DNA of 64,000 nt from Hymenolepis diminuta (GCA_900708905.1 CAADRB010000035.1:557064-621063), one strand, 5' to 3'. Positions 48,801 to 61,781 are shown, numbered from the stretch's first letter. The notes: a model not told the origin generated them from the letters alone. Numbers and translations: made by a program.

Positions 48801-51800
48801 TTTAAATAACAGTTTCCACATCGACCGAAAGCGAAATCTGCTTTCAGCAATTTTCATTAAGTAAAGAGAAGGCGTCCCGGAGTATTTCCGACTACAATTC
48901 AGTATTCTACAGTTGATTGTCTTTATAATAGGAGATATACTGTAGGGGTAGCTAACGGCTAACAACGGTAATCAACAGTTCTAAAATTCGAACACATCAA
49001 TTGTGTAGACCCAAGTTTTAGTGGACAAATCATGATGAATATTCGAGACAGTAAGATAGTAGGTGATGGGGACGAGGGAGAGAGAGAAGAAGAAATGTTG
49101 GAACGGCCCCCATCGTGTTTGCACAAAAGGGGTTTTTGAATAGGTTCAAGGAAAAGTAGAGGAGTAGAATAAACAGGTGAAAATAGTTTCGGATATAGAT
49201 GTGGGAGGTCGAGATTACCACAGGATTAAGCAATGCTCATTCGAGGCCCACCTAATTAACTTATCCCACTAAGTAAAATAAGCAACTTGAGATCATCGCA
49301 GGACTAAGTTCCACTGTGACTGTTAGGTCCCAGGAATCAGTAATGATCTAAATAAAAAGTTTTGAAATGCGTGGTGATTCATCCTTCAGCACCACTGTGA
49401 ACGCGATTCTTCTTACTGATGGTAACTTTAGATGAATCAATAAATAATCTAGCTACTTGTTTAAAAGAGGATATTTAGTTATTCTTACCATTAATTGAGC
49501 CTTGAACTTTGCCAGCCATGAACTTCGAGCAGAACTTTGTATTTGAGCCACCTTATTCCAATAGTGGACCATTTCTTTTAAAACTTTGTGACATCGTGGG
49601 ACATTTTTTAAAGTGAGACTGTTAATGGCGTGGTAGGTCAAGAGTCTGAGTAAAGGAATTGCGAATAATTGAAAGTACAGGATGATTTGACCCATATGAT
49701 ACGGCTTTTTTGAATTATTTACTCCTCAGTTTTCAGAGGGTCTTTCGAAATAGCTCACATTGAACTTGATGTGCCGCTCATCACATTTTCGGCCCTCTAC
49801 TATCTTAAATAATTGCTTATTAGTTAAGATTCCGGGAAACAGAACACCCCCCCCCCCCCCCCCAAAAAAAAACAACAGCCCTTGCTAAATCATACTTGGG
49901 TAGACGTATTTGGTTACTTCTAAATCTTTTAATTCTAGTTTATAATGGGGTTGGTGGCATGAGATCATGAGTTATTGATATCTCAGGCCCGCAACAAATG
50001 TAAGTTTACCATTACGGATGATATTCTGATATGTGGCATTTTATCAACTCCGTCTTTTTCAAGATTTGAAGTTCTCGGTGTTCATTACTATGGACAGGTG
50101 ATACCGATACAGTATGGAGGATCATTGATTTGCTAAAAGTATCCTTCTTTTTGTCTTCTTTGTTTTCATCCATTTTATTGAACTAGAGCAACTTTAATTT
50201 CTGTCTAGGACAAGAAGTCATCTAGATTTGGTCTTATTTCCGTTCGCATTTCTTGTGTAGGTCGGCATGTTATGCGCATTGCGGCTAGTGTCTAGACAGA
50301 CACAAGTTTACTGTGGCATCTGAAACTGGTAGTTAATCGTTAATGTGATATGAGACAATTTGGCTGGTAAACGCTTGACTCTTTATCTCCAAGTCGATAT
50401 ACAAAATGGCCTCAACTGAATCAGATTTCATATCCAAACGCTCCCTGTATTGTTATAACTTTTGTGTCCCAGGTTTTCGGTTGGTTATGTGCACTTTATT
50501 ATGCAGTTCATACGTTAATTTATTTACCTCAATAATCTCCAATAAAAAGTATTCATTGTGCTCTTAGAACAACTCTTGCTCTTCTACACACTTTAGTCAC
50601 CAGCACGTTCTCGAAACGTGACAATGACTTGTGGCCTAAAATCCTCCCTTTAAAATCAAATTTTAAAATAGAGCGGGAGAAAAGTAAAATATTATTAAAA
50701 ATTAAGCATAATCGAAATTATAGGTTGTACTATATGTCCTGTTATTCCAAGAAAAAGGCGAAAACAAGAAAAGTAGTGAATATCTGGATGGGAAAAAGAA
50801 AAGGTCAGACAAAGGGTTTAGTCTAGCTGGTTTGAGTAGATGAATTAATGTCACTCTATTAAGGTAGTAGAGACCATAGATTTCAGCTACTACTCTAGCA
50901 CCAACCGATTTCAAAGGCAACTCAATTTCCAGTTTGTAAATTATAAAATATTTTTCCAGAGATGGGGGCTCTTCCAACAGTTCTATTGGCTAGTGTTCGG
51001 CCAGCAGGATACTCGCATACTAGGTGTTCAGCATAGAGATACCATAATATATCATAGAACATCGATGTGCAAAGTCGACGATAACGGAGTATTAGGAGAA
51101 AAAGCAACCTGACTCTTTAAAGTATGACTATAATTATTTAGTGATGATTATATAATAGTGTACTATTATATATATAACTATATTTGTATTTGTTCCCAAC
51201 GTAAAATGTGATATAGTGGGAACTCTACTTATTGAGCTCTGCTAACTTAGAAAATAACTTTTGTTGCTATCAAAGTTGCAAACTTCACCTCATATTAACG
51301 GGTAAACACCCTACAATTATGAAGATGACAATGACATGTCTGCCCGACCTTTGAATTTATACATCCTGAGACGTTTTCCTCTGTTCGTAAACAATTTAGA
51401 GCTCCTTTGTAAAATAGTACAAGGAACATCTCATATTTTGCTGAAACCAGTGTAAATGACTCGCCATGAAAGCTTGTCTCTAAGGAGAATTTACTTCGTA
51501 AGCATTCCGAAGGAGGTATCAATCACAATTCAAGAGGAATCTTCAGTTTTACCTTACTCCGCCTTTGATAGATGTTATTGAAAGTTCCGCATCTTTTCTT
51601 CCAAATCGTATTCTAATATGAATAATAACTGATCATTTTCTGATCAATTTAACTAAATTAAAGGTTCCAGTATGTGACAGGAATAGAAGACGTAATCAAA
51701 GGATGTGGTGAAGCAATTTGAACTTATTAAATATGTGATCATAAATTACTAACAGTCATATCTTTTGGATACTAGACCTTTTTACCTCCGTCTGTTAAAC

Positions 51801-54800
51801 CGATGACCTCAGTTGCTCTTGCCACTCGTCCAAATCCGAAAGAAGGGGACAAATTAATTGCACCTCTCTTACGAAGAAAACTTGTTGAAATGCCAATTAA
51901 ATTATGAACATGATTGGCTTCCTGATTAACCAATAATATTGGTTTGAGAAGACTTCATTTGGAGGTTCGAATTGAGAGAACAGTACACGACAGATTCAAA
52001 GTCAAACTTCCTTCAAATTAATTTGTTGAATTCCGTTCGTGGTATCCTAAATATTCCATTCTTGTATCACTCACTACTTCCCTCTGACGTCATTTTCACA
52101 CTCGTTTTAATTACATTTCATTGATCATGATTGGCACCCGATTTATTTATTTTCCGATTAATAGAAATTTGAATGGTCCGGCAACAAATGTCCATGAGTG
52201 TATTATTAATTTAGGAAAAATAAACTGCCTCCTTCGTGAGTTCGTTTATTTTCAATTAGAAAGAAAAAATCGCGGTAACTATGACTTGTGTTACTTTTAA
52301 AAACTTTGTATAAGATTTGTTTACCTATTCACTGTCAAAATCTGATTTAAAGATGATCTTTTCAGTCAAAGTACACCGGGGTGTATCTGATGTCAAATTT
52401 CTTCTTGGCCTGATTACACACCTCATTAAATAATACGTTTCACTTAATCCAACTGATGGAAGTAATGATGGGTCATTGCTCGTATTAGAAAGCGATTTGG
52501 ACAAATGTAAAGATGTAAAGTCTCAAATATTCTGTTTACAAAGTGGAGGGGGGGTAGCGAACTGTACAACTTTCTTGAATCAACTTCAATTTTCTACGAA
52601 CGAAGGTTTGCCTTCACTTGTATTTTTACTGTCGCATACTTCATAAACCGGTTCCAGTTTGTTTAATTTCAGAGGTAAATGTGCATCTCAACATCCACAA
52701 GTGCAAATTTGATGGCAACGCCACACTCTAAATTTCACAAATAAAGATTCACTTTTGCTTCTCGTATTAGGCCAGAACTGTTCTGCGAAACTGAAGAGTT
52801 CATGTTTCCAATTTCTCATTTCGTCTAATATTGCGTTCACTTATTCGTTTAGAGATAAGGAACGATTTCAAGTGGTTTTTTTTATAGAAACTGCCATTAA
52901 TTACAATGGAATCGCCAAAATTATGTGAAATAAAATTGTTCGATGCTTATAACCTTTGAAATGTATAAATGGGACCAATTTTACTCGGCGATATCCCCTT
53001 AAAGAGCTAATGTCGTTTCTTAGGACTAACGGGAGACTATACTTTTCCAAGGCAAGAGGATCAAGTGCAGGAGGTGTTTTGGAGAGATGTGAAGGGATGA
53101 GAAAGAGGAGCAGAGATCGTAATCAGAATTTGGAAGAGCAGGGAGTAAGCGTCAGCGAAGCCTGAGTGGATATAGACTTGTGATAGAAGCAAATTTGGGG
53201 GGTACATTAAATTGAGTTGGCCTTTTTTGCATCTTTTGTTTATCTGATTTGCAGTCTATTAAAAAATTTTAATTTAACCCTTAGGAAATTGTAGAAACAT
53301 AAGTCAAAATTTGTGTTTAATAGAATTGTAAGCGGTCAAATGCATTTCTTATGTGGAATTGGAAGACTCGCAGCATCGATAACCCAAACGGAAGCACACA
53401 GATTGAGCTAATAGGAAAGACAGCTCAAGGAGATATGTATTTTTACTTCTCTTGCTGGGTCAAAAGTTAGTGGCCATTGTGACAAGATGACCTCTTCCTC
53501 TCATGTTTGTACTTCTAATACTCTTTGGTCCGCCTTTCCATCTTTATGCCCTTTCACATTAACTTGCTTTATCTATTAAGTGTTGCTTGATAGACTTATT
53601 TCGACCCTTCTTACTACATTATGCTACAAGTCCAAGGTTTTATATATTACATTTTATTATAAATATGATCTATTCTGAATAAATAATACTAGATTTCCAT
53701 TTCCTCACTTGTAGGTTCTGGTACCTGAGTCTGATCGCCTGCTACCGTAACCTGACAACGTGTCAATGGGAAACGTCAGCACTGCCACGTCCCAACCAGA
53801 TGTCCGAGGGGAATGACACAACGACTGCACTGCAACTCCCACAGAGAATGCCTATGCGAATGCGGTATGATATCTGGATGGTGAACGGAGTGCCCAGGTT
53901 GCAGGATTACTACCGCTTTGAGCATCAGTTCTCATTTGAATATCACGACATTTTTGAGATCTACCTCACTTTTGGTGTACTCTACCTCTTCCTTGGAGTT
54001 ATTCTACATGTGAGTTCATATTAATTAGCTCATATTGGGAGCCGGGACTCTTCATTTGGGCATAATTAATATTGATCCATTCACATTCAGAAGTTTTCAA
54101 CTACTTAACTTTCCGAAAATGGCAGAATCACTTCGTGAGATTTATAAACTGAAAGTGTATTTACAAAGTAACTAACAAAACACCCCGATAGGAAGACGGA
54201 CGAAGGCTCTGATGTACACCGAAAGTGCAATATTGATGCCACGTCATCAATATGTCACTTCCGCGTCATATTCTGTCACATTGATTAACGAAGTTCAATG
54301 ATTGGTTCAATCTTCCCCGACCAAACCCAATTCTAATGTGCAAATAGATTCCATATTGCATCAATAAATTTGGTTTTATCTGGTCTGGTTAGCCTCGCCC
54401 AATTAAATCCCTCTGGGGCTTAAGCAACGGTAAAAAACCTCTTTACAAGGGGCCTGATTACGCATTACAACACTTCTTATCTCCAAACTTGTTGAGTTGG
54501 AAAGTGGGTTCTGCTGAGGGAAGTCGGATAGGAAGTAAAATCGAAATTTCTCGATCCCTCTCTCTGGGCAGGATTCATAAAATTCTTTCCTAAACGGTGC
54601 CGTTTTCTGGGCACAGAAGCTTCCTATTACCATTCTTCTGCGCTTGTAACTAGAAACGAAGTGTTCCCACTTCCGTAGAGCAAACGAATCATTATAGTCA
54701 ATCAATTCCTATCCATATATACAATGTCGTACTTCATTAATCAAGAGCTACCCTCTTTGTCCTCTGCCTTATTTGCCTAATTCCCCGCACATACCAATTC

Positions 54801-57800
54801 TTTTGTTTCCTGTGAATACTCTGAATTGTATTTTTTTATAAATTCATTTCTTCTCCTTTCACTTAAGCGGAATAAAATGTAAAGGAATTAGTTTTCATTT
54901 ATTTGTGAAGATGTGTGGTTTGTTGGCTTTCATTTATCTGTTCATTGACTAAAAAGCCGTCTAGTCTTTCAAGAAATGTTTTTTTTTCTATTGTGTCAGA
55001 CAAACATTAATCCTGAGGGCGAAACCACAAGAGACTCAGACTACTGTTGTTTTAATCTTTCCCAAAATGTTTTTCCTCCATTTTCCCACTGGCCAATCGT
55101 TTACAATAAATCAAAGTTATAAATTTTTAATTCTTTTCATTAAAAGTTAGTTAAGCAAACCTTTTGTTTTTTCTTTTACTCAGTCAGACTTATTTTCCTG
55201 TTTTAGATATTGAGAGATGACAGTTATAATTGGTTATAATAAGGTCATGTCGACAATAATTAATTGAATATCTCACGAGAAATTCGCATTATATCAACTC
55301 TCTTGTTAGTTAGAATTAACTGTCTCTGTTGGCCATCCACGTCACTGTGAACGCGCACCAATAAGCATCAATCTCCTGACTTCTGATTTTACAGACGAGA
55401 CGAGCTAGAGAATTTTACTCATTTTGGTGTTACTACGGTAAATAAACAATCACCGATAATTTAAAGTAAACAAACCACCCATCTGTCCGTAAAATAAACC
55501 CGCCCACTTTTTCTTTCAAGTTTTCGTGAAAATCTCACACCTCTGATTTTCTATAAAACAAGTTTTTAGATCTGGTAAATACTATACGAGCGGGATCCAG
55601 TATATTGACCGCATTTCGTCTGGAACTGTTAGCCCAATTGTCTTCTGTTTGACCATCCGTCCAAAACCAAGGTGAAGTTAAATCCACACAGAGAACAGTT
55701 GATCGGCACTTGGGGCCGTATTATCAATAGTCTGGATCGACTGGCGTCAATCTAAAGTCCTTAAAAAATGGCTAAGTTTGGAGAGCCATTAACTGTCTGC
55801 CAGCGTCATCTTTGCCTCTAATTATATTAATAAAAAATCTGGGTGAAGAGTTAGTTATTATTCCAATTTTTCCTCGGTGGAAAACATTAGAACACAGCAT
55901 ATCAGATTATTATTAAATATTGGCATGTCCTACAACTTCAATTCCACGTTTGATGAATAAGATTGTAGCTTGAGTATTGATGGGGTCTTGCATAAGCAAA
56001 ATGTATTGCTACCATATCTCATAACTCAGACGACAAATTCTATGTGTATATTCGAGCATATTGAAGCAATGTGGAAAAGGATTTCCGCAGTCGAGTGAAT
56101 ATATTATTGAGGGAGGAGCTTTAACCCTGGGGACCTGTTAAGCTGCAGGTAAATTGGATAAAAACACATGACAGGTAGTACCTTAATAGACCGAAATTGC
56201 CTCCAGTTAGTAAACCTTGAATAAGTCGAGAACTTGTGCAGAATTGAAGTTATTGTGTTTTCTAAATTTCCTTCATATGACTGTAATCGAAACTAATAAA
56301 TAGTTTTCATTGTAAGTTAAGCATTTGTTCAACATTGATTTTGGTGTTTAGTTTGCTGTTAATCTGCCTAATTTGGAAAGAAAGGTTTGCTTCTAGAGGA
56401 CCTAGACTGTAGACACCATTTCTGTGTTGAAGTGCGACTAACGGCTTATAACAGAGCGCAGATCAGGAGAGAGAGGAATAAAAGGAGAGCGTTGGCACCG
56501 CGTCTTTAAAATTGGGATTTGTGGGAGTTGAATAGCTGAGTTACTGCAAGGCAGAAGCGGGTGAAAGTCGATTATCCATTTCTTGCAGCTGCATTTTTGC
56601 CACGAAAATGGGAGAAATGGCAGTGTGCACTCGAACGCAGAAATAATGTCGTATAACAGCACTTTAAATTAATACGTGGTTTGATAAATAATTTCTGAAG
56701 CGAAAGGTAAGTAGTCTTTCACGTTCCTTTTCACTGTAGATAAAATACAAGGGTGAGTACGAGCCCTTGGCCTGTCTGCTGTTCGCCCACATCTGGCTAT
56801 CATTTGTGGCCGTGACGCTGCGTGCCAGTCATCTAGCGGCCTTCGCTTTCGATGGAGAGGGTGCGAGCTCTCTTTTCAGTGTTGGCGATGTCGCCGGTTT
56901 GACTTCTGAGTCTCTCCTTATCATCCTCGTTCTCGCTACTGCTGACGTCGGATTCCCCATCCTACCCGCCGAACTCTCTCACTTCCAGCAGAAGGTGTGT
57001 TACTATCGCTTAATATTTAACCGTTGTGGTAGGCAGAAAGACAGAAACAGTTGAATGCAGCCTTGTTGAGTTACATCAACAAAAATTAACAGACAAGTAG
57101 AGAAGAAGCCAAAGAGTTGTGAGTCCATATGCGATGAAGCTGTAGGCTATGGTGTCTGAAGTTTCGCAAGAGGTGGCATGCACAGTTGCGTCAGAGGTGG
57201 GTAGAAAGATGCGCTATTCTGAGAAGACTTAAAGGAGAGAGTATGTACAGTTAAGAATGGGAGAAAATCCAACTGGGTCAGGTTGATCGGACAATGGTCG
57301 AGAAAAAATGCTCGATCTTATAAATCTGAAGTTCTCACGAGGGTAACTTAAAGTTTTATATACGTTAGGTCAACGATTCTCATATAATTAAAGCTCAATT
57401 TAATGTCATTTGATGAGAAAATTTTGGATTTTCGTTAGAGAATGTGTTTCAGGCTGTTATAAACCTTTTCATCTCCATTTTGGCCTTCAAAATTTGCTTG
57501 GTTCGACTTGGTTAGAATCTCATCAATAGGTAAGGATAGTTCTTTCATGAGAATTGGATGAAGAGTGGAGCTACAAAACAGAAAGTCTTTGAGTGAAAGC
57601 ACGGCTACAAAGTGCTTTGGTGTGTTCCGCAGGTGCAATATCGAATATACGTCATTGCCTTCTCACCTCCGCGCCATAACCATGGGAGATCACTGCATGA
57701 TGAAATCAACTGCCATTTACTGGCCAGTTATATTCCGCCACATTGATTAGTGAAAATCAATCGTTGATCCAATTTTCTCCGATCGATCACTGTTGGGACA

Positions 57801-60800
57801 GACCCTATACAAAGAATATAGAATCTTATTTTCATCAGTAAATGTCTGGTTACGAGGCCAGCATTGCCTGGTTAAATGTCTCTTTGATCTGATCAATTGT
57901 ATCATACCCGATAGCGAAGGACTTGACTACACGTTGCAACATTTTGAGGAGCTGTAGATAAAGAGGACCTGGCTGTTTAGGGGGTGAACATGTGGCAATT
58001 ATGAAGTTACCAAAGGAGAGAGGGGTTGTATCTGACGTCGGCTTTTGTTGATAGACGAATTAATATAATTATAATATTTTTAAATGTTCATTTAGCCGTC
58101 TAAAATACGCACTCAGTCAGTTTAAACGAGTAATCCATCCTCTCCTCATCGATCTCTCTCTTTTCTATGAGATCGTCCAATACGCACCTGGTCCTTTTTC
58201 TGATTTGGGAAAGGTTATTGTATTCTGTTAGCCCAACTCAGTTGAATTGTAAAAGTGGCTTCATTTTAATATCCTTCATCACTTGAAATTAATTTCTCCA
58301 AATTCACCTCTTAATTATCATTGTGCCCTTTTTTAATATGTATAAAAAGGATTGGATGCTTTGATGAGTTTCGAATGTGCAAATAAGTGGGATGTTCAGT
58401 TTTCCGAAGCTCCAAACAAGTGGTTTCATTATTTGCGAGGAAAGTAAAGTAAGGTCACGTCTCATCGCCAAAATGAGGGCAACTTATGAAAAAATTGTGC
58501 TCTACTTGAAACTTAAACTGGCTAAACTCGGTAAATTTTGACTTGGCACAATTTCGTTACATCGTTTTCATTGAAATCGCGTTTGAATTCATGAGATTTG
58601 TCTTAAATAATTCTGTTTATTTAATTTTGTTGTTTCAAAATAGAGTTTTTGTACATTTCTTGAATATTTTGCCCAATTTCTGATTTCTTATCCACATCAC
58701 AAGTTTTTAACTGTGAGTAAATCTGTACAAAGCATCCACATATGAAATTGATCTCACTTCATATGAGGCCTGGATTTAGCATGTCTTCCACTTTTTATAT
58801 AATGGCTTAATATTTCCGGTTATAATTTCAACATTCGAACCCTGTGTTCATGTCCTCGCAGTCTGGACTCTATTGACCAGGTGGCAAAATTCGTGAAATT
58901 ATATTTATCCAACATGACAATGTTCTGCTGTTTATGTGGGCATTTTTTTGTCAGCCCCATTTATCTTCAAGCATTCGATGGATTCTCAACTACAGCACAT
59001 CACATAGAAGTACGTAGATAGCCAAGTTGAAAGGCAGTGACTTGAGCTCTCAAGCTCTCTCTCGTGTACGCGTTTATTTGAACGTGAGTTTCATTAGCTG
59101 CTCAATAATGTATCTTTATTACCCTTCGTGTAAACACACCTCGTAACTTTACTGGCTACTTAGAACAGTGTCAGGACACTAAATCAAATATTTCCGGTGT
59201 ATCTGTACGGAACTGACAAGCTTCACTTGCTTATCGATTATTGGTTTTTCCCGCCCCCGGCTGGAAATGGAATCTGACCTTTTTTGATCATTGGTTAATC
59301 AGGCAACCAATTATTTTCCACTGACTCAAATCTGTATGAGCAAATGCATTTTCTTAGTTAATGAAACATTTTCCATGATACAGGTCTGGTCTTCTGTACT
59401 TGAGCATTTTGAGTCACAGTTTTGCCTCAATTGGCATTAAGTATCATCACGGATTATACCAGCGGTTATTTACAGTAATATCAGATACTCTGTTCTTGAT
59501 TATCTATTGCTGGCTGATAAATGGATGTGCTCAATAACCATCAGAAACAGATCGATCGATTCAGCACACTCAATTTTTTTAACCGAATTGCAAGTTTCTT
59601 GTTGCCGGACTAAGGGTAGTGATTCTCATGAATTTTAGGGAGGAAGGCTGATTCGTCTGTGATTAAAGCTTTATGGGAATATAGGAGCAATTTACAATAT
59701 GCAGACAGGCAGGAAGAAAACCAGAAGGTGCTGAGCCAGTGGTCATTCAAAGCAATAGATAGCTTAAGTATAGAGACTCTTTCAACTGTGCTTTAACCCA
59801 GCTGTGTGTGTAAGTGTCAGCTTATATGGTTTTGAGAGTTCGCACAGAAATAAATTAACCTTCAAATCGCCTATAATCGAGACATGGTATCATTATTGTG
59901 TAATTGGCCAATGTGGAGTTAGTGACATCAGCGCCAAGCGAAAAAGAAGACAGGTCAATTTTAAAAGATAGACCTAATTGAGAGGACTAAGTGGGATCAG
60001 GTCAAAATTACATTATCCTGGCTTAGTGGTTGACTTCGGGTCCAGCGTTTTATGCGATCTTTGTTGTTGAAACGGGGAATTAAGGTTCGGGGGCATCACA
60101 CCGGTACATGGAAAAAAAAATCTTCGTGAGAAATGATTAAAATTAAATGAACTAATAACAGAAGGAAATTTAGTGCAGATTTTAATAAAAGTTGCAATTG
60201 AAATGATCTACTGCACATTCTCGTTTACAGAAATGAGTTTAGTTAGAATTTTACATTTTTTGTCATTAAAACATACATAGACACAGAGGTACATATAAGT
60301 CTTGTGTTAATGATGTAAATTACTTCGTTTTGAAAGTTTTGTAGAGTGTTGTCGACCAATTTGATTCTATCATATTTTCATTTTTCATTAGCGAGTGCAT
60401 TAAATTAAAGGTAGTGTCAAAGATAGGATTTGGTCAAGTTGATATACTAGCTAGAAAAAGGGAAAACACAACTTCCCGTTGTTGTAACGAAAACTAATTA
60501 TAGGTCACTTCCAACTATACACAGTGTAACGCAATTCACATCAGAATGCAGGGGTTAATAGTTATTCCAATACTAATAGGAAGAAAGTATAAAATAAATA
60601 TTATTTGGCTGTAAAATGCGGATTATCATTTAAGATCATCTACCTTCTCAATCATTGGTAGAAGAAAAATAAGTTGAAGCGACAGGGCTGGCTCTTCCTG
60701 ATTAAATATTACCGGTCAGTAAGTACTGAATATTGTGAACAAGCATTTGCTGCAATCAAGAAAATGGATACTGAAACGCGAGTATTTTAAAGTGAGCTAC

Positions 60801-61781
60801 CCTTTCAGTAAATATTAGCAATCCGAATCCGAAGAGCAAATGAAGTATAAGCCTCTTTGATGCCTTGACGTTGCTCTCAGCATCCTGACCCCTCTCCCCC
60901 TCTTTATCATTTACTGGACTTTATTCGATTCTAGTTGCTTCCCACAATTAAAAATTGTAATTTTTTGTTTTACTGTGGGTTAAAATAATAGTCATTAATT
61001 TAATCAGGGGAATTGGAGATATTGATCCTCTGAAGCGGTTTTTACAGGCCATTTTGAATTCACCTGATAGCAAAACGCACATATCGGAATTTACTAATTT
61101 CAGAAAATTGGATAGTGGTCTACTCCCATCATTGAATTTACGTAGCTATCAGTTGACACAAGCCGCGATTTGCACCTTATATACCCCGTCTTTTAAATTT
61201 CACTATCATATTTCAAAAACCGGATTCAATTTGTTTGACAATAGATCAAAGCATGCATCTCAATTTGTATTATTTCAAAAATTGAGTGTTGTTACCCCTT
61301 TCACCTTTATAGTTGTAGAGCATTTAGCTGGCATATAATTTATGCAATCTCACACGACTTGTGAATGTTGTAGGTTCGGCAGTACCGCAAGCGTCAGTAC
61401 CGTCGAGTGATTAGCGCCACAAGTTTCCGTGACAACGAATCTACCAGCACCGCGACCACCACTCATGTGGGTGGACACACTCGAGCAAAGGAGGTTCACC
61501 TGCCCCCCACTGCAGCCACGTGGTCAGTGGCATTATGCCGAACTGAGGCCTCGGTGGCAAAAGCGGTTGCCTCTGCGGCTCAAATGGTCGCCTCCACTTC
61601 TGTTGGCTCACTCACTTTCACCGTCTATGGAAGCGAGGAGACTGAGAATGCTAATAAACCCTTTCTCTTCTGTTTTGGGCTTTTCAAATGCACACCCCGT
61701 CGAATGCGTATCTTCCTCTACCTTGGCTCTATGCTCACTGTTATTATCTCTATTGAACTGGCTCTCTACATCTGGGCCATG
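45779..61781 (+). CDS. TMEM145: TMEM145/GPR180-like seven-helix membrane protein, 3' partial (gene span)
   Basis: Proposed exons are 45779-45802, 45932-46124, 46190-46529, 53715-54009, 56740-56994 and 61374-61781. Phases agree at all junctions, giving 505 residues with no stop. The product has a signal peptide (residues 1-25), a luminal or extracellular domain with six N-glycosylation sequons, and helices at about 264-286, 294-312, 340-360 and 481-503. Features of the family include GVWSTDKVYTFLARFAF near the N terminus, RFWYLSLIACY, and RYDIWMVNG followed by a Phe/Glu-rich segment before helix 1. These match the rhodopsin-like GPCR transmembrane family containing TMEM145 and GPR180, TMEM145 more than GPR180. 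The last exons, with helices 5-7, are expected after 64000. Function in invertebrates is poorly known; vertebrate members have been linked to signalling and to hair-cell stereocilia. The exact paralogue is uncertain. Confidence 0.82.
45932..46124 (+). CDS. TMEM145: TMEM145-like exon 2: signal core and start of ectodomain
   Basis: The acceptor is TTTATTTCAG ending at 45931 and the donor is GTGAGT at 46125. It encodes the signal-peptide core, then ISGVWSTDKVYTFLARFAFQ, which corresponds to the conserved start of the TMEM145 ectodomain, and a glycosylation sequon NIS. It ends in phase 1, followed by a 65-base intron. Confidence 0.85.
46190..46529 (+). CDS. TMEM145: TMEM145-like exon 3: ectodomain
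   Basis: The acceptor is GGCTTTACAG ending at 46189 and the donor is GTTAGT at 46530. It encodes PPATLVIVDGEYVTDLY, two sequons (NAS, NGS) and several cysteines (CQAMF, KCSPKAK, APCTTGGLC) likely to form disulfides. A further sequon, NSS, is formed exactly across the exon 2/3 junction. It ends in phase 2. Confidence 0.85.
47753..47808. repeat. Dispersed repeat D, copy 2
   Basis: Partner of 1300-1353. It lies inside a GC-richer island of about 150 bases. Confidence 0.45.
49847..49872. repeat. Homopolymer tract C17 then A9
   Basis: Seen directly. The exact lengths are prone to sequencing error. Confidence 0.9.
53715..54009 (+). CDS. TMEM145: TMEM145-like exon 4: end of ectodomain and helix 1
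   Basis: The acceptor is CTTGTAG ending at 53714 and the donor is GTGAGT at 54010. It encodes RFWYLSLIACYRNLTTCQWE, where the WYL and Cys pattern matches the membrane-proximal part of TMEM145. RYDIWMVNG follows, and then helix 1 (IYLTFGVLYLFLGVILH). It adds sequons NLT and NDT. It ends in phase 0. Confidence 0.88.
54221..54476. repeat. Dispersed repeat B, copy 1
   Basis: Diverged similarity to 57629-57945 in the same order: TGCAATAT, ACGTCAT, CACATTGATTA, a TCAAT/GTTCAATC block, TCAATAAAT / TCAGTAAAT, and TGATTACGCATTACAACA against TGACTACACGTTGCAACA. The second copy carries an extra segment of about 60 bases. Confidence 0.6.
56481..56625. repeat. Dispersed repeat C, copy 2
   Basis: Partner of 10671-10828, ending about 115 bases before a TMEM145-like exon. 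Confidence 0.65.
56740..56994 (+). CDS. TMEM145: TMEM145-like exon 5: helices 2 and 3
   Basis: The acceptor is TTTTCACTGTAG ending at 56739 and the donor is GTGTGT at 56995. After a short basic loop (IKYKGEYEP) come helix 2 (LACLLFAHIWLSFVAVTL) and helix 3 (SLLIILVLATADVGFPI). The family motif at the cytosolic end of helix 3, normally GKGFTVTR-like, is diverged here (ADVGFPIL). Phase 0 on both sides. A cryptic donor-like GGTGAGTA lies near the exon start. Confidence 0.87.
56995..61373. other. TMEM145-like intron, about 4.4 kb
   Basis: It holds repeat B copy 2 (57629-57945). Otherwise AT-rich with nothing recognised. Confidence 0.6.
57629..57945. repeat. Dispersed repeat B, copy 2
   Basis: Partner of 54221-54476 on the other side of exon 5, in the same orientation. 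Confidence 0.6.
61374..61781 (+). CDS. TMEM145: TMEM145-like exon 6: long loop and helix 4
   Basis: The acceptor is ATGTTGTAG ending at 61373 and the donor is GTATGT at 61782. It starts with a basic stretch (VRQYRKRQYRRV), then about 95 residues rich in Ser, Thr and Ala, then CTPRRM and helix 4 (FLYLGSMLTVIISIELALYI). With the N terminus luminal, this loop would be cytosolic. Phase 0 at both ends. An overlapping open frame of similar length in another register is a shadow. Confidence 0.85.

Larger units (their letters stand above)
46530..53714. other. TMEM145-like intron, about 7.2 kb
   Basis: AT-rich. It holds repeat D copy 2 (47753-47808) in a GC-richer island and a C/A homopolymer tract (49847-49872). 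No exon is needed to keep phase. Confidence 0.6.
54010..56739. other. TMEM145-like intron, about 2.7 kb
   Basis: It holds repeat B copy 1 (54221-54476) and repeat C copy 2 (56481-56625). No exon recognised. Confidence 0.6.
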
